Shown: positions 28,587 through 37,528, numbered from the stretch's first letter. The stretch: DNA of 64,000 nucleotides from Posidoniimonas corsicana (GCF_007859765.1 NZ_SIHJ01000003.1:62001-126000), one strand, 5' to 3'. Program-made: numbers and translations. The notes: generated from the letters alone by a model not told the origin.

Positions 28587-29033
28587 ATGGTCGTTCTTCC
28601 ATTCTCGGAGCCCGCACGAAAAACGATGCGATACGCAAGCCAGGAGGCCTTGCGACTTAAGCACGAGTACATCGGGACAGAACACATCCTACTGGGACTT
28701 ATTAGAGAGGAAAGTGGCGTCACTCCTGATATGCTGAACAAGGTTGGTCGTGACCTCGGCAAAGTACAAGCGGAGGTCGAAAACTGGGTATTGGCAGGGG
28801 CAGAAGAAGTCACAAAGTGTCGTCTCCCCCGAACCCAAAGAGCAGACAAAGTCTTGAACTATGCGGACAAGGAGGCCCAGAGCTCTGGCTGCGATTTTGT
28901 AGAGGCGGAACACATTCTCTTGGGGCTGTTACGGGAGCCGCACGGAGTAGCTCATTGCGTACTGGTCGGACTAGGACTTAGCGTCGACAACGTACGTGAT
29001 GAGGTAGCAACCATTCTTCGCAACCGCAGGTGA
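28587..29033 (+). CDS. Stand-alone double Clp N-terminal domain protein
   Basis: 148 residues made up of two Clp_N repeats and nothing else. The first is FSEPARKTMRYASQEALRLK with HEYIGTEHILLGLIREESGV. The second is ADKVLNYADKEAQSSGCDFV with EAEHILLGLLREPHGVAHCV. This is the ClpC/ClpA substrate- and adaptor-binding domain without any AAA+ module, so it cannot unfold protein itself. It could compete for, or recruit, adaptors and arginine-phosphorylated or other substrates of the cell's ClpC; this is inference. The start is ATG at 28587 (a GTG lies one codon upstream), with GAGG about 9 nt ahead. It lies between repeat R3 and an S-like repeat. Confidence 0.88.
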   Translation: MVVLPFSEPARKTMRYASQEALRLKHEYIGTEHILLGLIREESGVTPDMLNKVGRDLGKVQAEVENWVLAGAEEVTKCRLPRTQRADKVLNYADKEAQSSGCDFVEAEHILLGLLREPHGVAHCVLVGLGLSVDNVRDEVATILRNRR

Positions 29034-29071
29034 CACCTACCCGCGAGCTGGCTGGAGCCAAAACGCACCGG

Positions 29072-29110
29072 CGTGATACTCCTACGCAGGCAACACCTCC
29101 ACGCAGCCGC
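29072..29110 (+). repeat. Degenerate copy of repeat module S
   Basis: The segment CTCCTACGCAGGCAAC and flanking bases match the start of the S repeats at 29781 and 31388 but lose similarity afterwards. Confidence 0.4.
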
Positions 29111-29189
29111 TTGAGCTCTCTCGCATTCTGCCGGCCACCGCAAACGCCGCCTACGGCCCCCAACCACACCCCGAAAACTGCCCCCTCCT

Positions 29190-29222
29190 AACCTGCACAG
29201 GATTCATCGTCCTGTGCAGGTT
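29190..29222. repeat. Perfect 12-bp stem-loop with 9-nt loop
   Basis: AACCTGCACAGG (29190-29201) pairs perfectly with CCTGTGCAGGTT (29211-29222). The loop ATTCATCGT is the reverse complement of the ACGATGAAT loop of repeat R3, so this is an inverted copy of the same hairpin. There is no T-tract. It lies just upstream of the promoter-like TACAAT for the next gene. Confidence 0.75.
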
Positions 29223-29228
29223 AGAGCG

Positions 29229-29237
29229 TGATACAAT
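29229..29237 (+). promoter_or_regulatory. Extended -10 promoter element, likely leaderless start
   Basis: TGATACAAT matches an extended -10 (TGnTAnAAT) and ends 5 nt before the ATG at 29243. It overlaps the alternative GTG at 29228, which favours the later start codon. Confidence 0.5.
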
Positions 29238-29242
29238 ACGGC

Positions 29243-29761
29243 ATGCAATCGCCCACCCCAAATGAAATTGGACTAGCAGAGGCCCTCGCTGTCGCTGAGG
29301 GTCGAGTGATGCCAACCCTGAATGAAGGCGACGCGAAGATGCTCGCGTTGATTCTTCAAGACGGCGAATGCACAGCCGAGATTTCGGACTCCGCGTTTTC
29401 GGTACAGTACTCGTGGCTACGGAAATTGCGTCCGTCGACCTACTTCAAGAGTCTGGCACCGGGGGTCGTTGGGCGTCTAATGCAGCTAGGGGGCGTGGAC
29501 GGCATAGATGGCGAAGCAACTTTCCGAGTAGGCCCGGGCTCAACGGGCACTGGGCGGTATGTATTTGACTTTGACCAGAAATGGGTTCGCATTCGCCGGG
29601 AACAAGAGCGGATCCTCATTCTTGTTCGTGACAATCGTAAAGGCTTGAACGAGAAAGTCCCACAGCCTTCCTATGAGGAAGCTCGCTGCGGACGCTGCAA
29701 CGGGGTTTTGCGAACGCCCCTTGCCAAGCAATGCCTCAATTGCGGCTACGATTGGCACTAG
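29243..29761 (+). CDS. Zinc-ribbon-tailed protein of unknown function
   Basis: 172 residues from the ATG at 29243 (a GTG at 29228 is in frame but falls in the promoter-like sequence). The body is mixed alpha/beta with a helical N-terminus (GLAEALAVAEGRV), a WLRKLRPSTYFKSLAPGV segment and a strand region ending ILILVRDNRKG. The C-terminus is a compact zinc ribbon, CGRCNGVLR then CLNCGYDWH, at about residues 145-172. No named family was recognised. Lower GC than the genome. It is bounded on both sides by island repeats (29190-29222 and S1). Confidence 0.6.
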   Translation: MQSPTPNEIGLAEALAVAEGRVMPTLNEGDAKMLALILQDGECTAEISDSAFSVQYSWLRKLRPSTYFKSLAPGVVGRLMQLGGVDGIDGEATFRVGPGSTGTGRYVFDFDQKWVRIRREQERILILVRDNRKGLNEKVPQPSYEEARCGRCNGVLRTPLAKQCLNCGYDWH

Positions 29762-29780
29762 GCGTTCTAGCTGCGTCGAA

Positions 29781-29873
29781 GTGAAACTCCTACGCAGGCA
29801 ACGCCTCACGCCTAGCCACCCCCAACGCCGCATCGAGGGCGCCAGCCCCCAACCTGCACAGGTCGATGACGCC
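29781..29873 (+). repeat. Dispersed repeat S, copy 1
   Basis: 93 nt beginning GTGAAACTCCTACGCAGG and ending near the loop TCGATGACG. They match 31388-31480 at 89 of 93 positions in the same orientation. It fills the gap between the zinc-ribbon gene and the DUF695-like gene on the other strand. Confidence 0.8.
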
Positions 29874-29888
29874 GACGCAGCCAAGAAC

Positions 29889-30359
29889 TTACGTGTGGCC
29901 GCCTCGCGCTGCATTCAGGTGCCACGCCGCCAACTCCCATTCTGGATCATTCTCGATGCGGTAGTCGAACGGTCGCGGCTGTGTTTTCTCGGCAATCATA
30001 TTACTCAGGTACGCGTGAGGCGGCGTGGGTTCGTAAACACGATAAATCAGTTCTCTTGTTCGATTCCACGTAATCCTCGCTAGAAACAACGCGTTCGGCT
30101 TCTTTAAATCGCCGCCCTTAAAGACTGAATCCAGAGCATCTCCGAATGGATCGACAATCTCTCGTTCTGCTTCCGATGGCATCCCATTCTCGATGAGGTC
30201 TTCGAAGATGACCATTAGTGACAGATGCCAAGCGAACACCGCTTTCGGTTCGAAATCGCACAGCGACTCATTGATCACGCCAATCCCGGGTAGGTCGTTC
30301 TGTACAAACTCGACTAGCTGGTAGTTTTCCTTCGGAATGCTCACGCGGTAGTCGGTCAT
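29889..30359 (-). CDS. DUF695-like protein
   Basis: 156 residues from the ATG at 30359. The C-terminal segment RPFDYRIENDPEWELAAW fits the end of DUF695, a family of unknown function found in diverse bacteria. The preceding part (YRVSIPKENYQLVEFVQNDL, FAWHLSLMVIFEDLIENGMP) is mixed alpha/beta. An earlier in-frame start at 30404 adds 15 residues without support. Lower GC than flanking housekeeping genes. It is oriented opposite to most island genes and lies between repeats S1 and R4. Confidence 0.55.
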   Translation of the reverse strand: MTDYRVSIPKENYQLVEFVQNDLPGIGVINESLCDFEPKAVFAWHLSLMVIFEDLIENGMPSEAEREIVDPFGDALDSVFKGGDLKKPNALFLARITWNRTRELIYRVYEPTPPHAYLSNMIAEKTQPRPFDYRIENDPEWELAAWHLNAARGGHT

Positions 30360-30447
30360 GGATAGCAATTCCCGTGAAAGTGCGAATCGATAAAATCCTG
30401 TCAACTGCCTATGGTCCGACCCATTTCTGCGGCGTTTGGAGATGGTC

Positions 30448-30568
30448 GCCGGGCGCCACTGGCCTAGCCAGTGGGGCCCGGCGTAAGCGATGGCGTTCCA
30501 CGGATCAAATCCAGTTGCCGTAGAGAAGGGGCGAAACTGCGTCGGACGATGAAGCCTGCGCAGTTTCG
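30448..30568 (+). repeat. Dispersed structured repeat R, copy 4
   Basis: Contains the CACTGGC-CTA-GCCAGTG hairpin and the 66-nt block identical to copy 3 (30477-30542). It ends with the stem GAAACTGCG / CGCAGTTTC around GTCGG, the loop ACGATGAAG and CC. It fills the gap between two minus-strand island genes. Confidence 0.8.
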
Positions 30569-30607
30569 GCTCGCGAGTTCCTGGACAAGCATGTCACTCC
30601 GTTCTGC

Positions 30608-31258
30608 TTACGCTAAAGGATAGGCCGTCTGCTCAACGGCACTCCGCAGGCGATGCACTGGAGCGTCCTCGTTTAGCTGCTGAAGCTGGGCGACAGACAC
30701 TGGCTTGTGGCCGAATACGTGAGCGACAATAAGGGTATCGACCTCAACGTTGTAATTGCATGCGAGCCACTCCGCAAACCCATCTACGCCCAAGAGTAGT
30801 CTCGACAATAACTCAGTTGAACCATCTGGGTCTTTGCCTTCTGGGTAGTCGATGTCCCCTGTTTCCCACTGAGCTTCACCAGATAATCGCCAAACAACGA
30901 AGGTAGTGTTTGGCATGTCAAACGCTGGTTCATTAAGCGAGGACTGGAAATCAATCGGAACATTGTCGAGAAGCTTTGGCCACAATGCGGGAGGATGAGT
31001 GCGATGCGGCGTCATCGCCGTTTCGTGACCGAAGCCCTTGATAAAGCACCCAGCGCTAGTGAAGTGGACGAACAACTCATCCCCCGAGCCATTCTTCACA
31101 GCTCCAACCTGCTGGTGCTTCGTCCACATTGGATAGTAGGCGAAATTCGGCTCGCCGTATTCGATGTCGAATACGGCTGTCAGTGCGGCCATCTCCTGCA
31201 TACGCAGTCGAAGGTCGGCCGGGCTCGGTAGTTCTGCTAGGTTGCGAGTGGATATCAT
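30608..31258 (-). CDS. Accessory protein of unknown function (island gene)
   Basis: 216 residues from the ATG at 31258; the frame is open to 31351 without a better start. Recognisable stretches include SPADLRLRMQEMAALTAVF, FAYYPMWTKHQQVGAVKNGS, GSGDELFVHFTSAGCFIKGF, and NTTFVVWRLSGEAQWETGDI. This pattern (a GSGDxxFxxF strand followed by a GFxHE segment) recurs in small bacterial proteins of unassigned function that I associate with accessory, possibly immunity-type loci, but I cannot name the family. Lower GC than the chromosome. It lies between repeats R4 and T2/S2. Confidence 0.55.
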   Translation of the reverse strand: MISTRNLAELPSPADLRLRMQEMAALTAVFDIEYGEPNFAYYPMWTKHQQVGAVKNGSGDELFVHFTSAGCFIKGFGHETAMTPHRTHPPALWPKLLDNVPIDFQSSLNEPAFDMPNTTFVVWRLSGEAQWETGDIDYPEGKDPDGSTELLSRLLLGVDGFAEWLACNYNVEVDTLIVAHVFGHKPVSVAQLQQLNEDAPVHRLRSAVEQTAYPLA

Positions 31259-31346
31259 GACAATCGACTTGGTTATGATGTATCTGTAGCCTATCGCGTG
31301 CTGCCGCGACATGGAACTTCGGCCATGATTTCGAGGCTTGCTATCC

Positions 31347-31394
31347 TGCACAAGCGGCGTCGCCCTGGGTTACGAATTTGCACCGGAGTGAAAC
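31347..31394 (+). repeat. Dispersed repeat module T, copy 2
   Basis: 48 nt matching 26126-26173 at 39 positions. Here it runs directly into repeat S copy 2, which shows that the modules combine. Confidence 0.6.
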
Positions 31395-31485
31395 TCCTAC
31401 GCAGGGAACGCCTCACGCCTAGCCACCCCCAACGCCGCATCGAGGTCGCCAGCCCCCGACCTGCACAGGTCGATGAAGCCTGTGC
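31388..31485 (+). repeat. Dispersed repeat S, copy 2
   Basis: Nearly identical to copy 1 over 93 nt, ending in the hairpin GCACAGG / CCTGTGC (31463-31469 with 31479-31485) around loop TCGATGAAG. With module T it fills most of the 309-nt gap 31259-31567. Confidence 0.8.
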
Positions 31486-31567
31486 GCGTTTGCACCTCCC
31501 GCGTCTGACGACGGCCCAGCGTCATAGAATTAAAGTACGGCGACCCCCTAGCTGTTTTCAACCGACC

Positions 31568-32038
31568 ATGAGCATCACTGTCGAGTACCTATTCAATTCC
31601 GCCCTCGCGTTTGACTCGCTCGTAGACCTACTCAATGACAAGCTAGGCCTCTGCTTCGCTCCGTACAATGGAGACTCGGCGGACCAATACTGCCGACTCC
31701 TCGGAATGGAATTGTCGCTTCACAGCTGCCATGGCTTGGTAAACGATGGCGAATGCAGATTTGAGGACTACGCGTATCAGATTGAAACACGGACGCCTGT
31801 TTGCGATGGAGACCTTCGTGTGGTTCAAGTCGAGTTAATGGCAATGCTTGCGTACACCATGCATCGACGCCTAAATGTGCTGTCCGGTCTCCTGACCTTT
31901 GATGTTCAGTGTGCTCTTGCCCGCTACCGGACGACAGAAACCGGTTGGTATGATGAGCTCTCCTGCTCGCCAGTCACCTTCCCCCAACACTTGGTCACAA
32001 TTCGAGACAGAATCACACGTGCGGGCTGGGAAGCCTAA
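31568..32038 (+). CDS. Small acidic protein of unknown function (island gene)
   Basis: 156 residues from the ATG at 31568; upstream the frame only translates repeats. The N-terminus (SITVEYLFNSALAFDSLVDL) and the segments GLCFAPYNGDSADQYCRLLG, GECRFEDYAYQIETRTP and VQVELMAMLAYTMHRRLNVL suggest an alpha/beta fold with a long central helix. No family was recognised. It is the last gene of the island, followed two nt after its stop codon by a hairpin of the island repeat type. Its GC is clearly lower than that of the CBS and ABC-F genes that follow. Confidence 0.55.
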   Translation: MSITVEYLFNSALAFDSLVDLLNDKLGLCFAPYNGDSADQYCRLLGMELSLHSCHGLVNDGECRFEDYAYQIETRTPVCDGDLRVVQVELMAMLAYTMHRRLNVLSGLLTFDVQCALARYRTTETGWYDELSCSPVTFPQHLVTIRDRITRAGWEA

Positions 32039-32039
32039 C

Positions 32040-32066
32040 TTGCACAGGATTGAAACTCCTGCGCAA
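32040..32066. repeat. Island-type hairpin after the last island gene
   Basis: TTGCACAGG (32040-32048) and CCTGCGCAA (32058-32066) pair at 8 of 9 positions around the 9-nt loop ATTGAAACT. The architecture is the same as in the other island hairpins. Confidence 0.5.
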
Positions 32067-32166
32067 CGGGCAGCACCAACATTCGCCCGATCGATGCTTG
32101 CCGGCTGGTGCACCTTGGAGCGGGCGCAGATCACTGCCACACTTCGCTCAGGCCCGACCGGCTGGC

Positions 32167-32191
32167 CTCACGGCGGGGACCGCCGTGCTAC
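32167..32191. repeat. Short palindromic repeat, second copy
   Basis: 25 nt identical to 28269-28293, with stem CACGGCGG / CCGCCGTG. It marks the right end of the island just before the CBS gene stop. Confidence 0.7.
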
Positions 32192-32221
32192 CGAGGAGAG
32201 GTGGGCGGAGCCGCCCCACGG

Positions 32222-32608
32222 CTACACGAACTGCGCGAGGTAGTTGACCAGGTCGGTCCGTGACACGATGCCGACCACCTCGGCGCCGCTCACCACCGGG
32301 GCGCGCTGGACTTTGGTCTCGCGGAACAGCTCGGCGATGCTCTCGATCGAGTCGTCCTCGGACACCGTGACCGACTCCTTGGTCATGTGGCGGGCCACCG
32401 GCGAGTCCATCACGCCGGGGTCGGTGAACGCGGTCAGCAGGTCGTACTGCGAGACCATGCCCTGCAGGAACCCGGCCGAGTCGATCACCGGCAGGCCCGC
32501 CAGCTCGTGGTGGGCCAACAGGGCGATCGCCTCGCGCATGGTGGCGGTGTCGTGCACGCCACGCACGGTGCGGCTCATGAGGTCTTTGGCGGTCGCCATG
32601 CTGGGCAT
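32222..32608 (-). CDS. Tandem CBS-domain protein
   Basis: 128 residues made up of a CBS pair. CBS1 covers about residues 8-60 (DLMSRTVRGVHDTATMREAI, GLPVIDSAGFLQGMVSQYDL). CBS2 covers about 72-128 (HMTKESVTVSEDDSIESIAE, RAPVVSGAEVVGIVSRTDLV). Such stand-alone CBS pairs bind adenine nucleotides or related ligands and act as energy or ligand sensors; no partner can be named here. Two in-frame ATGs three codons apart (32608 and 32599) are both possible starts. It lies 131 nt downstream of the ABC-F gene on the same strand. Confidence 0.88.
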   Translation of the reverse strand: MPSMATAKDLMSRTVRGVHDTATMREAIALLAHHELAGLPVIDSAGFLQGMVSQYDLLTAFTDPGVMDSPVARHMTKESVTVSEDDSIESIAELFRETKVQRAPVVSGAEVVGIVSRTDLVNYLAQFV

Positions 32609-32739
32609 CCTGATTCACGGGGGGCGGGTCGGCGGCGTCCCCTCCGCTGGCGGGGGCACGCTGCAAGCCTAGCCTGCCGCCCGCCGCGGCGCGGCCGCTG
32701 ACGGGAATCCGTCGGCGGGGCGGCGGCCTCTGCCGGTAA

Positions 32740-34533
<1,794 letters not shown>

Positions 34534-34839
34534 TCGAAAGGGGAAATGGGAAAGGCGAAAGGGGGGTCGTGGAAGGCGGTGTCGGCTGTTGGTCGCTACC
34601 GGTTTGTTACTGAAACCGGCCACCCCGCGCGGTCAAATGGGGGTGCGTTTCTTGGTGTACCTAAGGCCGGCGGGTGGGGGGACCGCTGCGCGCGGTAGGT
34701 GCGGGGCGGATCTTCGGAGGCCGGTGTCCGATCGGCGCGCCCAAAAACGGACAAAACCCCCGCCGCCCCGTGGGGAGCGAATCAATGTAACGGCATTATC
34801 TCAAAGCACTTACAGAAAAACAGGGCGGAAATACGCCCC

Positions 34840-34892
34840 GAGTTTTGTCCCCTCCGCGCGTGTTTTTGGACAATACGAATCGGACAAAACTC
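34840..34892. repeat. Inverted repeat, GAGTTTTGTCC arms
   Basis: GAGTTTTGTCC (34840-34850) pairs perfectly with GGACAAAACTC (34882-34892) over a 31-nt loop, and a further CGGACAAAAC lies at about 34746. It shares the TTTTGTCC core with the repeats at 3376-3537. It is part of the 509-nt gene-free stretch 34534-35042. Confidence 0.65.
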
Positions 34893-34926
34893 CCCCCAGA
34901 GCCGCGCAGGGGGTGCGCTAGGGTGG

Positions 34927-35014
34927 CGGGGGCGCTCCGCGGCAGCGGAAGCCCCCGCGGGTTACGGACAGCCGGCTGGTACGTCGCCGGGGCTTCCCTG
35001 CGAGAGCGCCCCCG
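34927..35014. repeat. Nested 88-nt palindromic element
   Basis: Three nested inverted repeats share a centre near 34972: CGGGGGCGCTC (34927-34937) with GAGCGCCCCCG (35004-35014), GGAAGCCCC (34947-34955) with GGGGCTTCC (34989-34997), and the central CAGCCGGCTG (34969-34978). It lies just downstream of the ROK kinase stop and could fold into one long branched hairpin. Confidence 0.7.
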
Positions 35015-35042
35015 GCGCCCCCGCTTTGGGGTCACGTCGCCC

Positions 35043-36092
35043 TTAAGGCAGCACCCAGGCCAGCGCGCCGATGACCGGCGCGGCGTCGCCGCAGACGGAG
35101 AACTCCAGCCGGTCGAGGTTGCGGAAGCCATCGAGCGCGTGCTCGCGGTACGACTCCTCGGCGGTCAGCCGGTAGCGGTCGCGGAGGTCGGACACCAGGT
35201 CGCACACGCCGCCGCCGATCACCAGGCGGTCGTAGTCGCCCAGGTAGTTGACGCTCAGCATCGCCAGGCCGAGCGCGCGGGCCTGGTCGTCGAACAGCTG
35301 CACGGCCAACGGGTCGCCGCCGGCGGCCAGCTCGCGGAGCTGCTTGGCCTTGTCCTTGGCGGTGCCGGACGCGGCGTTCAGCGGGTGGTCGGCCCACTCG
35401 GTGAGCGACAGCCGGTACTCGAGCTGGTGGGTGAGCGCGGTGAGCGAAACGGCCGACTCGGCCGTGGACATTGCGTTGCCGACCTGGAGCTGGCGGTCGT
35501 GCTCGTAGCGGAACGCGTACTCCGGCAGCAGGATGTGGCCCACGTGGCCCGCCCGGCCCTCCTTGCCGCGGAGCGGGTTGCCCTCGACCACGGCGCCGCC
35601 GCCGAAGCCGGTGCCGACGATCACCATGAACAGCGAGTGCAGGTCCTCGGCGGGGAGCTGGTTGGCGGGCGCGCCGTCCCAGCTTAGCGAGCGGTTGCGG
35701 ATGGCGAACTCGCCGAGCGCGGCGGCCTGGCCGTCGCCGATGTAGCAGACCTCCAGCCGCGTAGTGACGGCGCGGTACGCCTCCTCCAGCCGCTCGCGGA
35801 TGGGGAAGCGGTCCCACTGCTTGGGGTCGAGGTTGGGCGTCTTGAGGAGCACGCCGTCCTGCGTGGCGGGGCCGGGCGTGGCGAGGCCAACGAACGGCAC
35901 GTCCTCCAGCGTGGCGCCCAGCTTGTCCAGCTCGAGCGACGACTGCCGGACGATCGCCGCGATCACGGCGGCCGGCCCGTCCTGGGGCGCGGTGGGGAAC
36001 TGCTCGCTCACCGCCACGACGTTGCGCTGCTCGTCGCCGATGGCGAGGGTGCTGGTGGTGCCGCCGATATCGACGCCGATAAAGTAAGTCAT
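35043..36092 (-). CDS. ROK family sugar kinase (glucokinase-like)
   Basis: 349 residues from the ATG at 36092. The N-terminal phosphate motif is FIGVDIGGTTSTLAIGD, FVGLATPGPA carries the region before the catalytic site, and VIVGTGFGGGAVV with GEF/GKEGRAGHVGHI form the ROK core. The C-terminus RLVIGGGVCDL is the adenosine motif. The zinc-binding CxCGxxGCxE motif normally found after GH is missing; the segment reads PEYAFRYEHDRQLQVGNA instead. The likely reaction is ATP-dependent phosphorylation of glucose or a related hexose, but metal-free ROK proteins can have other substrates. It stands alone between two gene-poor stretches. Confidence 0.82.
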   Translation of the reverse strand: MTYFIGVDIGGTTSTLAIGDEQRNVVAVSEQFPTAPQDGPAAVIAAIVRQSSLELDKLGATLEDVPFVGLATPGPATQDGVLLKTPNLDPKQWDRFPIRERLEEAYRAVTTRLEVCYIGDGQAAALGEFAIRNRSLSWDGAPANQLPAEDLHSLFMVIVGTGFGGGAVVEGNPLRGKEGRAGHVGHILLPEYAFRYEHDRQLQVGNAMSTAESAVSLTALTHQLEYRLSLTEWADHPLNAASGTAKDKAKQLRELAAGGDPLAVQLFDDQARALGLAMLSVNYLGDYDRLVIGGGVCDLVSDLRDRYRLTAEESYREHALDGFRNLDRLEFSVCGDAAPVIGALAWVLP

Positions 36093-36196
36093 CAAGGGCT
36101 GCCTGCCACGGCCGGGGAGGAACGCCGGCCGACCTGAAAGGGGGGAAAGAGCGAGAGGCCGTCAGTATCGCGGCCGCCGCCCCGCGATGCAATCGC

Positions 36197-37528
36197 CTAC
36201 CGCGTGGGCGACCACTCCATCGGCCCGCCCTGCGGCGACGCCGCTTTGGGGGCGGGCGGCGCCGGCAGGGGCGCCGCCTCGTGCGTGGCCAGGCGGATCT
36301 TGTTGGGCTCTGGCGCGTGGTCGGATTGACGCCAGCCCGAGTCCGCGCCGGCGCCCGTCTGGGCTACCGACGAGCGGCTGCTGGCGCGCCAGTCGCCGGC
36401 GGTGGGCGCCGGTTCGTTCCCGGCGATCGCGGCCTCGTCCAGAGCGTCGGGCGCGGGGGCGTCGGCGAGCAGGGCCTCGTCGATGCTCGCCAGCCGCCCC
36501 AGCACCAGCAGCGACTGCTCAAGCACCTTTTGATCGTGCGGCTGATTCACCAGCCGAACCCACAGCTCGAGCTCCCGGTCCTGCGGAACGCCGCCGGGCA
36601 GCACCACCGCCAGGTCGAGCACCGGCTCGGCCGCATCGGGCCGCCACGACGCGGCGACCTCGGCGGAGGAGAAGTCCCAGCGGGCCAGCTTCTCGCCGTC
36701 GGCGCCGTTGGTCGGGTCGATCAGCATCAGCGACGCCTGACCGGTGAACGGCGCCGGCTGGCCGAGCAGCGTGCGGGGACGGATCAGCGCGACCAGCGTC
36801 GGCTCGCCGGTCTCGAGCGCCGGGCCGGCGTAGCTCTCCACGGCCAGGCTGCCGAGCGGCTCCGCCGGCAGGGAGGGGCCGTCGTGGGTGGGGGCGAAGG
36901 GGGGCGTCTCGCCGAGCTGGCCGAGCGGCGGCAGCTCTTCGGCCGGCCCGTACCGCGAGCCGGGCTCGGCCGGCGCGGTCGGCTCCGCCGCGGGGATGTC
37001 CAGTGGCGGGATGTCGATCGGCGGGGCGGACTCCGGCGCCGTGCCCCGGGGGGCGGGCGCCGTTGGCCCGTTGTCGAGCGGCGGGGGATCGATCGGTGGC
37101 GGGTCGATCGGCGGCGCAGCCGCGGGCTCGCCGAGGTCGATCGCCGGCACGTCGATCTCGGGGACCTCGTCCTCCTCAGCGGGGGGGTCCAGCGGCCGCA
37201 GACCAAAGTCGTCCTCCTGGGCGGGGCCATCCAGCAGGCTCCGCGGGGCGCCGGGCGCCGGGCGCGGCGCCGCGTCGGGCTCGCCGGCCTGTTGGCGCAG
37301 CTCGTGCATCTCGGCGCGGTACTGGCGGATCAGGCCCTGGTACTCCTGGATGCAGTCCTCCAGGCGGTAGATCTCGTCTTCCTGCAGGCGGAGCTCGCGG
37401 AGGTAGATGTCGCGGTGCGCCTGCTGGTTGTTCTGGCAGCCCACCAGGCACAGCACCGGCGCAGCGACCAGCAGGCGCAACACGGGCGCGCAGATCGACT
37501 GGCGTCGGTGGGGTCGGGGGCGGTCCAT
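36197..37528 (-). CDS. Lipoprotein with coiled coil and Pro/Asp-rich linker, unknown function
   Basis: 443 residues from the ATG at 37528. A lipoprotein signal ends in the lipobox LVGC (Cys near residue 31), followed by a short coiled coil (LRELRLQEDEIYRLEDCIQE, LIRQYRAEMHELRQQ). About 150 residues of Pro/Asp-rich low complexity follow (repeated IDPPPIDPPPLD and IDIPPLDIP). The C-terminal part contains a beta-rich domain (LVALIRPRTLLGQPAPFTG, LDLAVVLPGGVPQDRELELW). It is probably an outer-membrane or envelope-tethered planctomycete protein. No known family was recognised. Confidence 0.7.
   Translation of the reverse strand: MDRPRPHRRQSICAPVLRLLVAAPVLCLVGCQNNQQAHRDIYLRELRLQEDEIYRLEDCIQEYQGLIRQYRAEMHELRQQAGEPDAAPRPAPGAPRSLLDGPAQEDDFGLRPLDPPAEEDEVPEIDVPAIDLGEPAAAPPIDPPPIDPPPLDNGPTAPAPRGTAPESAPPIDIPPLDIPAAEPTAPAEPGSRYGPAEELPPLGQLGETPPFAPTHDGPSLPAEPLGSLAVESYAGPALETGEPTLVALIRPRTLLGQPAPFTGQASLMLIDPTNGADGEKLARWDFSSAEVAASWRPDAAEPVLDLAVVLPGGVPQDRELELWVRLVNQPHDQKVLEQSLLVLGRLASIDEALLADAPAPDALDEAAIAGNEPAPTAGDWRASSRSSVAQTGAGADSGWRQSDHAPEPNKIRLATHEAAPLPAPPAPKAASPQGGPMEWSPTR

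Noticed and set aside
25197-32221. Canonical integron with attC sites
   Set aside because: I looked for RYYYAAC / GTTRRRY core sites at the island repeats and found no matching pairs, and no integrase gene is present in the window. The region is described only as cassette-like.
34840-34892. Rho-independent terminator of the ROK kinase or ABC-F gene
   Set aside because: The loop is 31 nt, no T-run follows on either strand, and it lies inside a large gap rather than at a gene end.
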